Assembly (NCBI GenBank): GCA_937958995.1
Contig: CALGAP010000007.1
Coordinates: 186,001-250,000, forward strand
Length of the DNA: 64,000 bases
Direction of reading: 5' to 3'
DNA from: an uncultured Chitinophagaceae bacterium
GTDB lineage: Bacteria; Bacteroidota; Bacteroidia; Chitinophagales; Chitinophagaceae
The notes under the pieces are model-generated. The model was not told the DNA's origin. It ran no database searches and was given only the letters and a program-made list of their open reading frames with translations. The translations under genes and the position numbers were made by a program. Of the stretch, positions 9,291-17,749 are shown one piece after another. How positions within the stretch are numbered: position 1 is the stretch's first letter; every line of letters starts with the position of its first letter.

Positions 9291-10169
9291 ATGAAAGTCA
9301 TCCAGTTCACACTGCCTGTAGCGAAAGATAATTCGGTAATTGTGCAGGAAGACATTCTCCCGCACTTTTACAATCATCTACATCGCCACAATGAGACTCA
9401 GATCACCTGGATCATCAAAGGTGAGGGTACATTGATTGCAGGCAGTTGTATGCAGCGGTTCAAACCGGGTGACATTTACATTTTTGGGTCCAACCAGCCG
9501 CACATATTGAAAAGCGATCCCTCCTATTTCGACAAACGCAAACGTAAGGAGGTGCATGCACTCACACTCTTTGTGGATGCTGAAGGTCCCTTCGGAAGCA
9601 TATTGGAGCTGCCGGAGATGGTGAACGTGAAAAAATTTCTCGAGATAAGCCGCATGGGTTTGCAGGTGCCCGACGCGCACCGCCAGTCGGTAATGGAGAA
9701 AATGCTGGCAGTGAAAGCGGCGCGCAATGGTTACCGGCTTGCCGGTTTTATTGATTTGCTGCAGATGCTGGCAGCCATCAAAAAATTCAAAATACTCAGC
9801 AATACGCAGTCTGAGTACAGCATCAGTGAAACGGAAGGACTGCGCATGAATGATATTTACCAGTATACCATGGCGCACTATACGGAGAATATCACGTTGC
9901 GTCAAATTGCGAATGTGGCACATTTGACGCCACAGGCATTTTGCCGCTATTTCAAAAAACACACACGAAAAACCTATATAACATTCCTTAACGAAGTGCG
10001 TATCAACGAGGCCTGCAAAAAAATCGTGGCCGAAGATTTTGACAGTCTTGCTTCGGTGGCCTACCAGACCGGTTTTACCAATGCAGTTACTTTTAACCGC
10101 GTATTCAAGAAAATCACCGGCCGGCCGCCCAAGAAGTTCTTACAGGAGTATTTGCAGAAGCTGGATTGA
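9291..10169 (+). CDS. AraC-family transcriptional regulator (cupin N-terminus)
   Basis: 292 residues. The N-terminal 100 residues form a cupin-like sensor (HLHRHNETQITWIIKGEGTL and FKPGDIYIFGSNQPHIL are typical), and the C-terminal roughly 100 residues hold the two AraC helix-turn-helix units (ITLRQIANVAHLTPQAFCRYFKKHT and then SLASVAYQTGFTNAVTFNRVFKKITGRPPKKF). It is divergent from the DapA-family/epimerase/peptidase operon and so probably controls it, with hydroxyproline or a derivative as the likely effector. Repeated TTAACCRATA elements directly upstream suggest it also controls itself. A hairpin terminator follows at 10209. Confidence 0.9.
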   Translation: MKVIQFTLPVAKDNSVIVQEDILPHFYNHLHRHNETQITWIIKGEGTLIAGSCMQRFKPGDIYIFGSNQPHILKSDPSYFDKRKRKEVHALTLFVDAEGPFGSILELPEMVNVKKFLEISRMGLQVPDAHRQSVMEKMLAVKAARNGYRLAGFIDLLQMLAAIKKFKILSNTQSEYSISETEGLRMNDIYQYTMAHYTENITLRQIANVAHLTPQAFCRYFKKHTRKTYITFLNEVRINEACKKIVAEDFDSLASVAYQTGFTNAVTFNRVFKKITGRPPKKFLQEYLQKLD

Positions 10170-10208
10170 TACCAGCCGCTTTTTACTCTTACCCTGTTCG
10201 CAACCGAC

Positions 10209-10235
10209 AGCCGCGTATATTGCGCGGCTTTTTTA
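10209..10235 (+). terminator. Rho-independent terminator after the AraC gene
   Basis: GCCGCG (10210-10215) pairs with CGCGGC (10223-10228) across a 7-base loop and is followed by a run of six T. It ends the AraC transcript just before the convergent GH78 gene. Confidence 0.8.
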
Positions 10236-12965
10236 TTCAGTGCTTACGAATTCATAAGTCCCCGACCCTGTCTCCACCACCGCATATCCGTTTTCATATC
10301 GCGAGATTTTCACCGTTTTTCCTCCTTCAGTGATGGTTGCATTTTCTTTCGCAGGAATCCATATCTCTGCTTTGGTGTTGACGGGAATAGTCACCTGCAA
10401 CACCATTCTTCCATTCTCTTTTCTCCAACTGCTTCTGATCTCGCCTCGCACAGAGCGATAAAATCCTTTTGCATAAGTAAGATCAGCCACTGGTTGTGGT
10501 TGTATGCGCAAACTGGCAAATCCGGGTGAGGTAGCATTGATGCCAAGCAATGAACGATAAAACCACTCATCTATAGAGCCAAACATGGGATGATTGCGCG
10601 AGGGGCCCGTATAAGGAAAATCCCAGCTCTCCCACAAGGTAGTTGCCCCGCTGTCGAGCATAAAACCCCATCCCGGATAGTCGCGCTGGTTGGCCACGCG
10701 GTAAGCAATATCGTTGCGGTTGTGCTCACGCATCACATCAAAGAAAAAAGCGGTGCTGAAAATGCCCGTGCTCAGGTGCCAGCGATGCCGCTCAAGTTCT
10801 TTCAACAAAAATTCAAATGTCTTTTCTTTCTCGGGCGATAAATCATACCAAAGTCCGAAAAGCTGAGCGCTTTGCGTAGCGTTGTCAAACCTGCCCATAC
10901 CAGGTACATAAAACTGCCTTATGATATTATTGCGAATTGTTGTCGCGCGTTTTGCATACTTCAAGGAATCATCATTTCTTTTCAATATACCCGCAAATTC
11001 AGCAGCCAGTTTCAGGTGATGATAGTAGAACGCCGAAGCAGAAAAGCTTTCCGGCTTGGGATCGAGTGCCTCATGATCGCTGATATCCCAATAAAACAAA
11101 CCCCGATATGCCACTGAATCCAAAAAAGCAATCTGCCGCTGAAGAGCAGGATAATTTTGCCCGATGATGCGCGTATCACCATAGAACGAATACAACTGGT
11201 TTTGCAAATACGGGAAAGCCAGCTGCCAGCCAAGCGGTCCAGACAAATCACCATACCCACGATCGTCAATACCAGTAAAGGGCGCAATCTCGGTGATACC
11301 ACCTTTCGGTCTTTGTTCATTGGCAAAATCGCGGACGGCCTTCGAGTAAAACTGGCTCATATCGTAGTTATACATGAAAGCGTTGGCGGTAACCACCATA
11401 TCGGCCCCATAACCCATTTTCTCCCGGCCCGGGCAATCGGACTGCACGCTGAATACATTGCTGAGAAATGTCCATTGAATCACTTCGTGCAGTTTGTTGA
11501 ACATTTCATTGGAGCATTCAAAAGAGCCGGTATTCGTGATATTGGAGTTAAGGCGAATACCGAGGAAATCATCAACTGTTGGCGTTCCCGGCCAGCCGGT
11601 AACCTCCACGTAGCGAAAACCATGAAAGGTGAAGCGAGGCCGCCATTCTTCGACGCCCTCCCCTTTGAGCGTGTAGCTGTCCTCCTGCCAGGCCGTCTCC
11701 GGTGCGCCGGGACCACCCTTAATGCCTCCTTTTTTTATTTGCGTGGCTACCGCGGTCATCAGGTTAATACGTCCATCGGGAAAAATTCCTTCTCCCAGTC
11801 GCAGTGTAACTTTTGTGCCTGCTGCGCCTTTCACCTTCAATTGTACAACGCCGGCAAAGTTCTGGCCAAAGTCAACAATGAAAGTATCCTTACTCTGCTG
11901 TACAACCGAAACTGGTTTCAATGTTTTGGTGGCCATAATGGGCGGCTGCATCTGCATTGCCAGTTCACCGGAAGGTCCTTGCGCTAATGATGCATTCCTC
12001 CACCCCGCACCCGTCTTGGTAAGAAACCAGTCTTTGCGTTCTGCGCGCGCATCATAGTGCTCACCGAGATATACATTGTTACGCATCACCGGACCCGGCG
12101 CTGTAAGCCATGAGGTATCAGTGGCGATAATTTCAGTTTCGCTATCCGCATAACGCAAATGTATTTCGGCCTTCAGGCAGGGACGGCCGGTTTCCTGGTA
12201 ATCGCGCAGCAACCAGCGACCGAAAAGCCGGAATGGCAACGGATTCCACCAGCCATTGCCCAACATCACACCGGCCACGTTGAGGCCCTTCTTGATTTCA
12301 TGGGTTATATCATATACGTTGTACAAGACCTGCCTGCGATAGGTCGTCCAGCCGGGATCTAATACAAAGTGCTCAATCTTCTTCCCATTCAGGTAAGCTT
12401 CATAATATCCCAGTCCTGTTATATACAACCGAGCCGAAGCAATTTTTTTCTTTGGGGTAAATGTCTTCCTGAACAATGGCATGGGATCATCTTTGTAGTA
12501 ATCCTCATCGCGGGCAGGCAGTTGACTGCCATCGCTGATCCATCGGGCCTTCCAGTCCGATTGCTGCAACATGGCAGTTTCAAACCAGCTCATGTCACTC
12601 CAGGTTCCTGCTTTGCCATCCTGGTCGTACACTCTCACCATCCAATAATAACGTGTGAGCGATTTCAGCGGATGGCCCGCATATTCTATGTGCAACGATT
12701 GCGATGAACTGATCTTGCCACTTGTCCACGCGCTACCTGTTTCTTTTTTTAATTCCCGCGGATTTTCACTTACAATGATTTCATAAGCTGACTGAAACTG
12801 ATTGCGGCTGCCAGAGCTGAAGTTCCAGGAAAAGCGTGGCTTGTCTGTATTAAGTCCCAGCGGACGTTCAACATATTCCACCATCAGTTTTTCTGCGCGC
12901 ATGAGCGACTGGCCATTGACCAGGTTCACCAGCAGCAAAGCTCCAACCAGGAAGGATGTTTTCAT
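10233..12965 (-). CDS. GH78 alpha-L-rhamnosidase
   Basis: 910 residues with a signal peptide (SFLVGALLLVNLVNGQ). Domain order fits GH78: an N-terminal fibronectin-like domain (LMVEYVERPLGLNTDKPRFSW), the Bac_rhamnosid_N carbohydrate-binding part (KTFTPKKKIASARLYITGLGYYEAYLNGKKI, residues about 170-330), the concanavalin-like domain and the (alpha/alpha)6 catalytic barrel with QSDCPGREKMGYGADM near 510 (general-acid region), then a C-terminal beta-sandwich ending GSGTYEFVSTE. It removes terminal alpha-L-rhamnose from rhamnogalacturonan or glycosides. It ends with a minus-strand gene order PQQ dehydrogenase then GH78, only 3 bases apart, so the two may be co-transcribed. Released rhamnose could enter the rha operon at 47-54 kb. 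Confidence 0.95.
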   Translation of the reverse strand: MKTSFLVGALLLVNLVNGQSLMRAEKLMVEYVERPLGLNTDKPRFSWNFSSGSRNQFQSAYEIIVSENPRELKKETGSAWTSGKISSSQSLHIEYAGHPLKSLTRYYWMVRVYDQDGKAGTWSDMSWFETAMLQQSDWKARWISDGSQLPARDEDYYKDDPMPLFRKTFTPKKKIASARLYITGLGYYEAYLNGKKIEHFVLDPGWTTYRRQVLYNVYDITHEIKKGLNVAGVMLGNGWWNPLPFRLFGRWLLRDYQETGRPCLKAEIHLRYADSETEIIATDTSWLTAPGPVMRNNVYLGEHYDARAERKDWFLTKTGAGWRNASLAQGPSGELAMQMQPPIMATKTLKPVSVVQQSKDTFIVDFGQNFAGVVQLKVKGAAGTKVTLRLGEGIFPDGRINLMTAVATQIKKGGIKGGPGAPETAWQEDSYTLKGEGVEEWRPRFTFHGFRYVEVTGWPGTPTVDDFLGIRLNSNITNTGSFECSNEMFNKLHEVIQWTFLSNVFSVQSDCPGREKMGYGADMVVTANAFMYNYDMSQFYSKAVRDFANEQRPKGGITEIAPFTGIDDRGYGDLSGPLGWQLAFPYLQNQLYSFYGDTRIIGQNYPALQRQIAFLDSVAYRGLFYWDISDHEALDPKPESFSASAFYYHHLKLAAEFAGILKRNDDSLKYAKRATTIRNNIIRQFYVPGMGRFDNATQSAQLFGLWYDLSPEKEKTFEFLLKELERHRWHLSTGIFSTAFFFDVMREHNRNDIAYRVANQRDYPGWGFMLDSGATTLWESWDFPYTGPSRNHPMFGSIDEWFYRSLLGINATSPGFASLRIQPQPVADLTYAKGFYRSVRGEIRSSWRKENGRMVLQVTIPVNTKAEIWIPAKENATITEGGKTVKISRYENGYAVVETGSGTYEFVSTE

Positions 12966-12968
12966 ACA

Positions 12969-15146
12969 CTATTCATTTTCGGGAAGGGCAAAGGCCACAT
13001 AGCTGTCACCACTTTTTGTTCCCAGCTTGCCGCCGCCACAGGCAATTACGATATATTGACGGCCATTTACCGAATACACCGAAGGCGTAGCAAATCCCGG
13101 CGCAGGCAGTATGGCTTCCCACAATAGGTTACCGGTGCGTTTGTTAAATGCCCTGATCTTTCCATCGCGCGTAGCGGCAATAAATACCAATCCACCGGCC
13201 GTAACCACCGGTCCGCCGTAGTTTTCTGTACCGGTGATTATTCCTTTCTCCTTAAACTCGGGATACTCGCCCAATGGAATTTTCCATTCTATTTCACCTG
13301 TATTCAGGTTGATGGCATTCAGCGTACCCCAGGGCGGGCGCACAGCCGGATAGCCGCTTTTGGTGAGGAATTTATTATACCCGGTAGTTGTGTAGGGCAT
13401 TTTCGTATAGTCATTTACTCTAGTAAATGTATCAACAAACGCACGATTGTGATGTTGTCTCAGATCTAACACGTATGCCGCCAAGGCATCGCGTTCCTGC
13501 TGATGCATATGCTGAAAAGCCGGCATCATGCGGCGGCCGCTGACAAGCAACTCCTGGAACTGTTGTTCATTATATTTTTTCTGCACGTCGTTTAATGAAG
13601 GATAATTACCCGCTCCTTCGCCGTTGGCACCATGACAGCTCATGCAATATTTGTTGTACAAACGCATGCCAGCCGCCAGCCAGTTTTCTTTTTGCCTGGG
13701 CTGTTCTTTCAGTTCCACCATAGTAAGCACCCAGGCCATTTCATTGGCGTTTACATACAGCAAACCGGTGTTGGGATCAAAGGCGGGGCCGCCCCACTCC
13801 GCTCCACCATCATAGCCGGGAAATATGATGGTGCCCTGTTTGGCAGGCGGCGCATACATATGGTCTTTGCGGTACGAAGACCATCTTGCTTTTATATCCT
13901 TATACTCTTCCTCAGGCACCAGGTTGTTCAGTTCCGATTCCGGAAATGATTGTCGCACGAACGGCTTTGGTAAAACAGGAATGGGTTGCGTGGGAGATAA
14001 TCTTTCATTGGTCAACTCCGTATCCGTCGGCACTGGCTTTTCTTCAATCGGGAAAATAGGCTCGCCGGTCTCGCGGTTAAACAAAAACACAAAACCTGTT
14101 TTAGATGGTTGCGCCACGGCATCTATCTCCTTACCATTGCGGGTTACGGTGACGAGTGCCGGCGGAGTTGGCAAATCGCGATCCCATACGTCATGATGAA
14201 CCTGCTGAAAATGCCAGATTCGTTTCCCCGTGGCAGCATCGAGTGCCAGTAGACAATCTGCATAGAGATTATCGCCCAATCGCTTTCCACCATAAAAATC
14301 CCATGATGCAGAGCCGGTGGGGACGAACAAGATGCCGCGTTTTTCGTCAAGACTCATACCGCTCCAGTTGTTGGCGCCGCCGATATGTTTGTACGCAGCC
14401 GTGTCTTCCCATGTTTCATAACCTGCTTCGCCGGGATGAGGGATCGTATGAAATATCCACCGCTGCTCGCCGGTGCGCACGTCATAAGCGCGGATATGTC
14501 CCGGCGCTGCCAGCGCACCTTCATCCACGCGCGAACCCATGATCAGCATGTCCTGGTACACCATGCCGGGCGAAGTGGCTGTAATAAACAAATCACCGAT
14601 ATCGCGGCCGAGGCCTTCGTGCAGGTCTATCTTACCATTTTCACCAAATCCTGCAATCGGTTTGCCAGAGGTTGCATCGATGGCATAAACATGAGAACCT
14701 ACAGTGTAAAAAATGCGCCTGTCCGATTTACCATTTGTCCAGTAACTGATGCCCCGGCAATTGTTCAGAATAAAATGCAGATCATTCATACCGCCTTGCG
14801 CGGTTGAGGAGTCGTATGGATCAAAAACCCAAAGTTCTTTTCCCGTAGCAGCATTCAGCGCAAACAATTTCATTTTGGGCGACGTGCCGTAAAGAAAGGT
14901 ATCGATGATAAGGGGGGTGCATTGAATTTGCGAGTGGTGAACAGTGTCAGCATCGCCTGATTGATAGACCCAGGCAATTTGTAACTGGCGCACATTGCTG
15001 GTATCGACCTGTGCCAGCGGAGAATATCTTGTGGTGCCTTTGTCACCGCCATAAGACTGCCAGCCGGTGTTGACCTTTAGACCCGGTTGGTTGCATGAAA
15101 AAATGAGCAGAAAAATAAATGACAGGAAGGTCAGCCTTTCTTTCAT
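12969..15146 (-). CDS. PQQ-dependent dehydrogenase with embedded cytochrome c domain (lipoprotein)
   Basis: 725 residues from the ATG at 15146, which begins MKERLTFLSFIFLLIFSC, a lipoprotein signal; the frame is open to 15233, but those extra 29 residues do not look coding. Eight-bladed quinoprotein propeller repeats are visible (for example GKELWVFDPY, RGILFVPTGSASWDFYGG, GTIIFPGYDGGAEWGGPAFDPNTGLLYV, GGLVFIAATRDGKIRAFNKRTGNLLWE). A single c-type haem motif CMSCH sits in YNKYCMSCHGANGEGAG, inserted before the last propeller blades, with MMPAF as the likely Met ligand. It resembles soluble or membrane-attached glucose/sorbosone-type dehydrogenases that pass electrons via haem. The substrate is unknown; the sugar-locus setting suggests an aldose or alcohol oxidised in the periplasm. 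Confidence 0.88.
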   Translation of the reverse strand: MKERLTFLSFIFLLIFSCNQPGLKVNTGWQSYGGDKGTTRYSPLAQVDTSNVRQLQIAWVYQSGDADTVHHSQIQCTPLIIDTFLYGTSPKMKLFALNAATGKELWVFDPYDSSTAQGGMNDLHFILNNCRGISYWTNGKSDRRIFYTVGSHVYAIDATSGKPIAGFGENGKIDLHEGLGRDIGDLFITATSPGMVYQDMLIMGSRVDEGALAAPGHIRAYDVRTGEQRWIFHTIPHPGEAGYETWEDTAAYKHIGGANNWSGMSLDEKRGILFVPTGSASWDFYGGKRLGDNLYADCLLALDAATGKRIWHFQQVHHDVWDRDLPTPPALVTVTRNGKEIDAVAQPSKTGFVFLFNRETGEPIFPIEEKPVPTDTELTNERLSPTQPIPVLPKPFVRQSFPESELNNLVPEEEYKDIKARWSSYRKDHMYAPPAKQGTIIFPGYDGGAEWGGPAFDPNTGLLYVNANEMAWVLTMVELKEQPRQKENWLAAGMRLYNKYCMSCHGANGEGAGNYPSLNDVQKKYNEQQFQELLVSGRRMMPAFQHMHQQERDALAAYVLDLRQHHNRAFVDTFTRVNDYTKMPYTTTGYNKFLTKSGYPAVRPPWGTLNAINLNTGEIEWKIPLGEYPEFKEKGIITGTENYGGPVVTAGGLVFIAATRDGKIRAFNKRTGNLLWEAILPAPGFATPSVYSVNGRQYIVIACGGGKLGTKSGDSYVAFALPENE

Positions 15147-15287
15147 AAGCAATGCATGCAATTTGCTCTGAAGATATGTTTTTTTGCCCGCAAAAAAAGC
15201 GTGACAGGCGGGCCACGCACAGAGATAAAGCAAGTCCTGTCATTCTGCATTTTCGCCTGGTAGCCGTAACTTTCCCCAAAAACAACC

Positions 15288-16235
15288 ATGACCATTGTCA
15301 TCACCGACGGCTATACCTGCAATCCCGGCGATCTGAGCTGGGAAGGCATAACACAACTCGGAGATACCGCCATATACGACCGTACCGCGCCCGAAGAAAT
15401 CATCAACCGCTGCCAGTACGCGGAGATAGTTGTCACCAACAAAACACCGATTTCAAAAGAAACTATTGAGCAGCTTCCCAATCTTAAACTTATTTGCGTT
15501 ACGGCCACCGGGTATAACATCGTCGACACAGCAGCTGCACGTGAAAGAAACATACCTGTGTGCCATGTGCCGGCTTATGGCACTTATTCGGTTGCGCAAC
15601 ATACTTTTGCTTTAATACTTCATATCACCAATCTCGTGGCGCTGCACGCCGAATCGGTGAGACAAGGCGACTGGGTGAGGGCCGCCGACTGGAGTTATAC
15701 TAAATCGCCGTTGATAGAACTGGCAGGGAAGACTATAGGCATAGTAGGTATGGGCAATATTGGTGAGCAGGTAGGAAGAATGGCAATTGCATTTGGTATG
15801 GGCGTGATATATTATAGCCGGCGCAAAAAGGATGTGCCTTTTGCGACGTACGTAAACCTGGATGAAATTTTTAAGCACGCTGATTTCATTTCGCTCCATT
15901 GCCCGCTCACGAGCGAGAACAAGCATTTTGTAAATAACAATTTACTCTCGCTCATGAAACGTCATGCCTGGCTCATCAATACCGCACGCGGACCGTTGAT
16001 CAACGAACAGGACCTGGCCGATGCGCTCAACAGCGGACGCATTGGCGGCGCTGCGCTGGACGTACTATCAACAGAGCCGCCAACAGCTGATAATCCTTTG
16101 TTGTCCGCAAAAAATTGCATCATCACCCCGCATAATGCGTGGGTCACCAAAGAAGCGAGAGGCAGAATAATAAAAGTGACTGTTGAAAATATACAGGCCT
16201 TTCTCAACGGCAAACCACAAAATGTGGTGAACTGA
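15288..16235 (+). CDS. D-2-hydroxyacid dehydrogenase, probably glycerate/hydroxypyruvate reductase type
   Basis: 315 residues, cytoplasmic. The NAD-binding Rossmann motif is GIVGMGNIGEQVGR near residue 147, the catalytic Arg region is INTARGPLINEQDLADAL, and the His/Glu region is ALDVLSTEPP followed by NCIITPHNAWVTKEARGR. The pattern matches glycerate dehydrogenases (HprA-like) more closely than D-lactate or phosphoglycerate dehydrogenases, and there is no ACT domain. It is divergent from the PQQ dehydrogenase (141 bases apart) and convergent with uxuA. Its role here may be to reduce hydroxypyruvate or glyoxylate formed in sugar-acid catabolism; that is inferred. Confidence 0.87.
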   Translation: MTIVITDGYTCNPGDLSWEGITQLGDTAIYDRTAPEEIINRCQYAEIVVTNKTPISKETIEQLPNLKLICVTATGYNIVDTAAARERNIPVCHVPAYGTYSVAQHTFALILHITNLVALHAESVRQGDWVRAADWSYTKSPLIELAGKTIGIVGMGNIGEQVGRMAIAFGMGVIYYSRRKKDVPFATYVNLDEIFKHADFISLHCPLTSENKHFVNNNLLSLMKRHAWLINTARGPLINEQDLADALNSGRIGGAALDVLSTEPPTADNPLLSAKNCIITPHNAWVTKEARGRIIKVTVENIQAFLNGKPQNVVN

Positions 16236-16361
16236 TTTTTCAGACACCATAAACTGGTATTTGCCACTGCCAGCTTCTGCCAACAGGTAACCATCTCCCG
16301 CATTTTGCAACCTGATACTTTCGGCGGAAGTTAATGAGAAGCAGTCGTAACCGTCCTGCAC
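16236..16361 (-). pseudogene. Remnant of a GH78 rhamnosidase C-terminus
   Basis: The reverse strand reads about 42 residues in one frame, including AESIRLQNAGDGYLLAEAG and then SGKYQFMVSEK. This lines up with the very end of the intact GH78 at 10.2 kb (GKTVKISRYENGYAVVETG, then SGTYEFVSTE): shared features are a GY pair, the E-x-GSG-x-Y-x-F core and the terminal S-x-E. No start, no upstream GH78 sequence and no stop remain; the frame runs on antisense into the dehydrogenase gene. The best reading is a decayed second rhamnosidase gene. The fragment is short, so similarity by chance is possible. Confidence 0.55.
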
Positions 16362-16385
16362 TGCTCGTTGCTACGCAACTATTTC

Positions 16386-17558
16386 CTATTTACCATCCAG
16401 GCTTCTGGCAATACCTAATTCGAGTCCACGCAATTCTGCCAGGCCTCTCAGTCTTCCGATAGCGCTGTAACCGGGATAGGTAGTTTTTTTCAGATCATCG
16501 AGCATTTGATGACCATGATCGGGGCGCATGGGTATAGAGACTTTTCGGCGGCGCATAAGCAGCAGAATTTCTTTTACCACGGCATACATGTCCACATCGC
16601 CGTTGAGGTGATCGGCCTCGTAAAAATTACCTTCTGCATCGCGCGTGGTGCTGCGCAGGTGTAAGAAATGGATATGATCGCCGAGACGATTTACCATACC
16701 CACCAAATCATTATCGGGCCGTACGCCGTAAGAGCCGGTGCAGAAACAAAGCCCGTTTGCAGGCGAAGGCGCGGCGTCGAGCAATTCACGCGCGTCCTGT
16801 TCAGTGCTGACGATACGTGGCAAACCGAGAATGGGATATGGCGGATCGTCGGGATGGATGGCCATTTTCAATCCTTCTTTTTCGGCTACCGGTACCACTA
16901 GTTGCAGGAAATAAAAAAGATGTTGCTTCAGTTTTTTCGCGTCAATGTTTTCGTATTGTTTTAGAGCGGCAAGAATTTGTTCTTCGGTAAAACGCTCATC
17001 GCTGCCCGGAAGCCCGAGTAAAGCGTTGCGATACAAAATTTCTTTCTCTTCCTCAGTCATGGTGGCGAGGCGCTGTGTGGCCTTATCAATTTCTTCTTTG
17101 GTATACGTTTTTTCTGCGCCTGGTCTTTTTAGTAAAAAAAGATCGAAAGCAATGAAAGCTGATTTTTCAAAGCGAAGCGCCTTGCTGCCATCTGGCATGG
17201 TGTAATAAATATCGGTACGCATCCAGTCGAGGATGGGCATGAAATTATAGGTAACAACTTTCAATCCGCAGGCGGCTACATTCCTCAGGCTCTCCTTGTA
17301 ATTTTCTATATAGGTCTTGTAGTTGCCGGTTTGCTTTTTGATGTCTTCGTGTACAGGCAGACTTTCGATCACGGTCCAGGTGAGTCCTGCCGCTTCCACC
17401 TGTTCACGGCGTTTATTGATTTCCTCTTTTGTCCACACTTCTCCTACCGGAATATGATGCAATGCCGTAACTACGCCGGTGCAGCCGGCCTGCCTGATAT
17501 CCCAAAGACTAACGGGGTCATTAGGGCCGTACCAGCGCATGGTTTGTTCCATTAACAT
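16386..17558 (-). CDS. uxuA: Mannonate dehydratase
   Basis: About 390 residues. UxuA converts D-mannonate to 2-keto-3-deoxy-D-gluconate in glucuronate catabolism. The start MLMEQTMRWYGPNDPVSLWD is typical; the frame is open upstream to 17636 but those residues are not UxuA-like. Further family signatures are the GCTGVVTALHHIPVGEVW region, AIHPDDPPYPILGLPRIVST, LCFCTGSYGVRPDNDLV, HFLHLRSTTRDAEGNFYEADHLNGDVDMY and the metal-site IPMRPDHGHQM. Glucuronate released by the nearby GH67 would supply substrate after isomerisation and reduction; uronate isomerase and the KDG kinase and aldolase are not in this window. The gene is divergent from the LacI regulator, and an operator-like palindrome at 17678-17691 lies 120 bases upstream, so it likely belongs to that regulon. 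Confidence 0.95.
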   Translation of the reverse strand: MLMEQTMRWYGPNDPVSLWDIRQAGCTGVVTALHHIPVGEVWTKEEINKRREQVEAAGLTWTVIESLPVHEDIKKQTGNYKTYIENYKESLRNVAACGLKVVTYNFMPILDWMRTDIYYTMPDGSKALRFEKSAFIAFDLFLLKRPGAEKTYTKEEIDKATQRLATMTEEEKEILYRNALLGLPGSDERFTEEQILAALKQYENIDAKKLKQHLFYFLQLVVPVAEKEGLKMAIHPDDPPYPILGLPRIVSTEQDARELLDAAPSPANGLCFCTGSYGVRPDNDLVGMVNRLGDHIHFLHLRSTTRDAEGNFYEADHLNGDVDMYAVVKEILLLMRRRKVSIPMRPDHGHQMLDDLKKTTYPGYSAIGRLRGLAELRGLELGIARSLDGK

Positions 17559-17677
17559 ACTGTCAGTTGTTTTATTAGTTGAAGAATACAAATATAGGGT
17601 CAGGGCTTTGCACGCCAGTGCAACTATTGCCTGCAACTGCCCGAAAAACGACCCTAATTTAGGGGAAAAATAATAGA

Positions 17678-17691
17678 TGCAACCGATTGCA
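17678..17691. promoter_or_regulatory. LacI-type operator, copy 1 (uxuA/lacI intergenic)
   Basis: TGCAACCGATTGCA, a near-perfect palindrome with the central CG typical of LacI-family sites. It lies between divergent uxuA and the LacI gene, 59 bases before the latter's ATG, so autoregulation and uxuA control are both possible. The same sequence recurs at 24224, 24279, 24533 and 29233. Confidence 0.8.
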
Positions 17692-17749
17692 TGCTAATTT
17701 CATTAAATTTGCATACATTTATTGCATAAGCCCCGGACAATTAACCAGC

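Noticed and set aside
17687..17749. Upstream TTG start for the LacI regulator
   Set aside because: It would place coding sequence inside the operator palindrome and add a leader not seen in the family; the ATG at 17750 gives the normal start.
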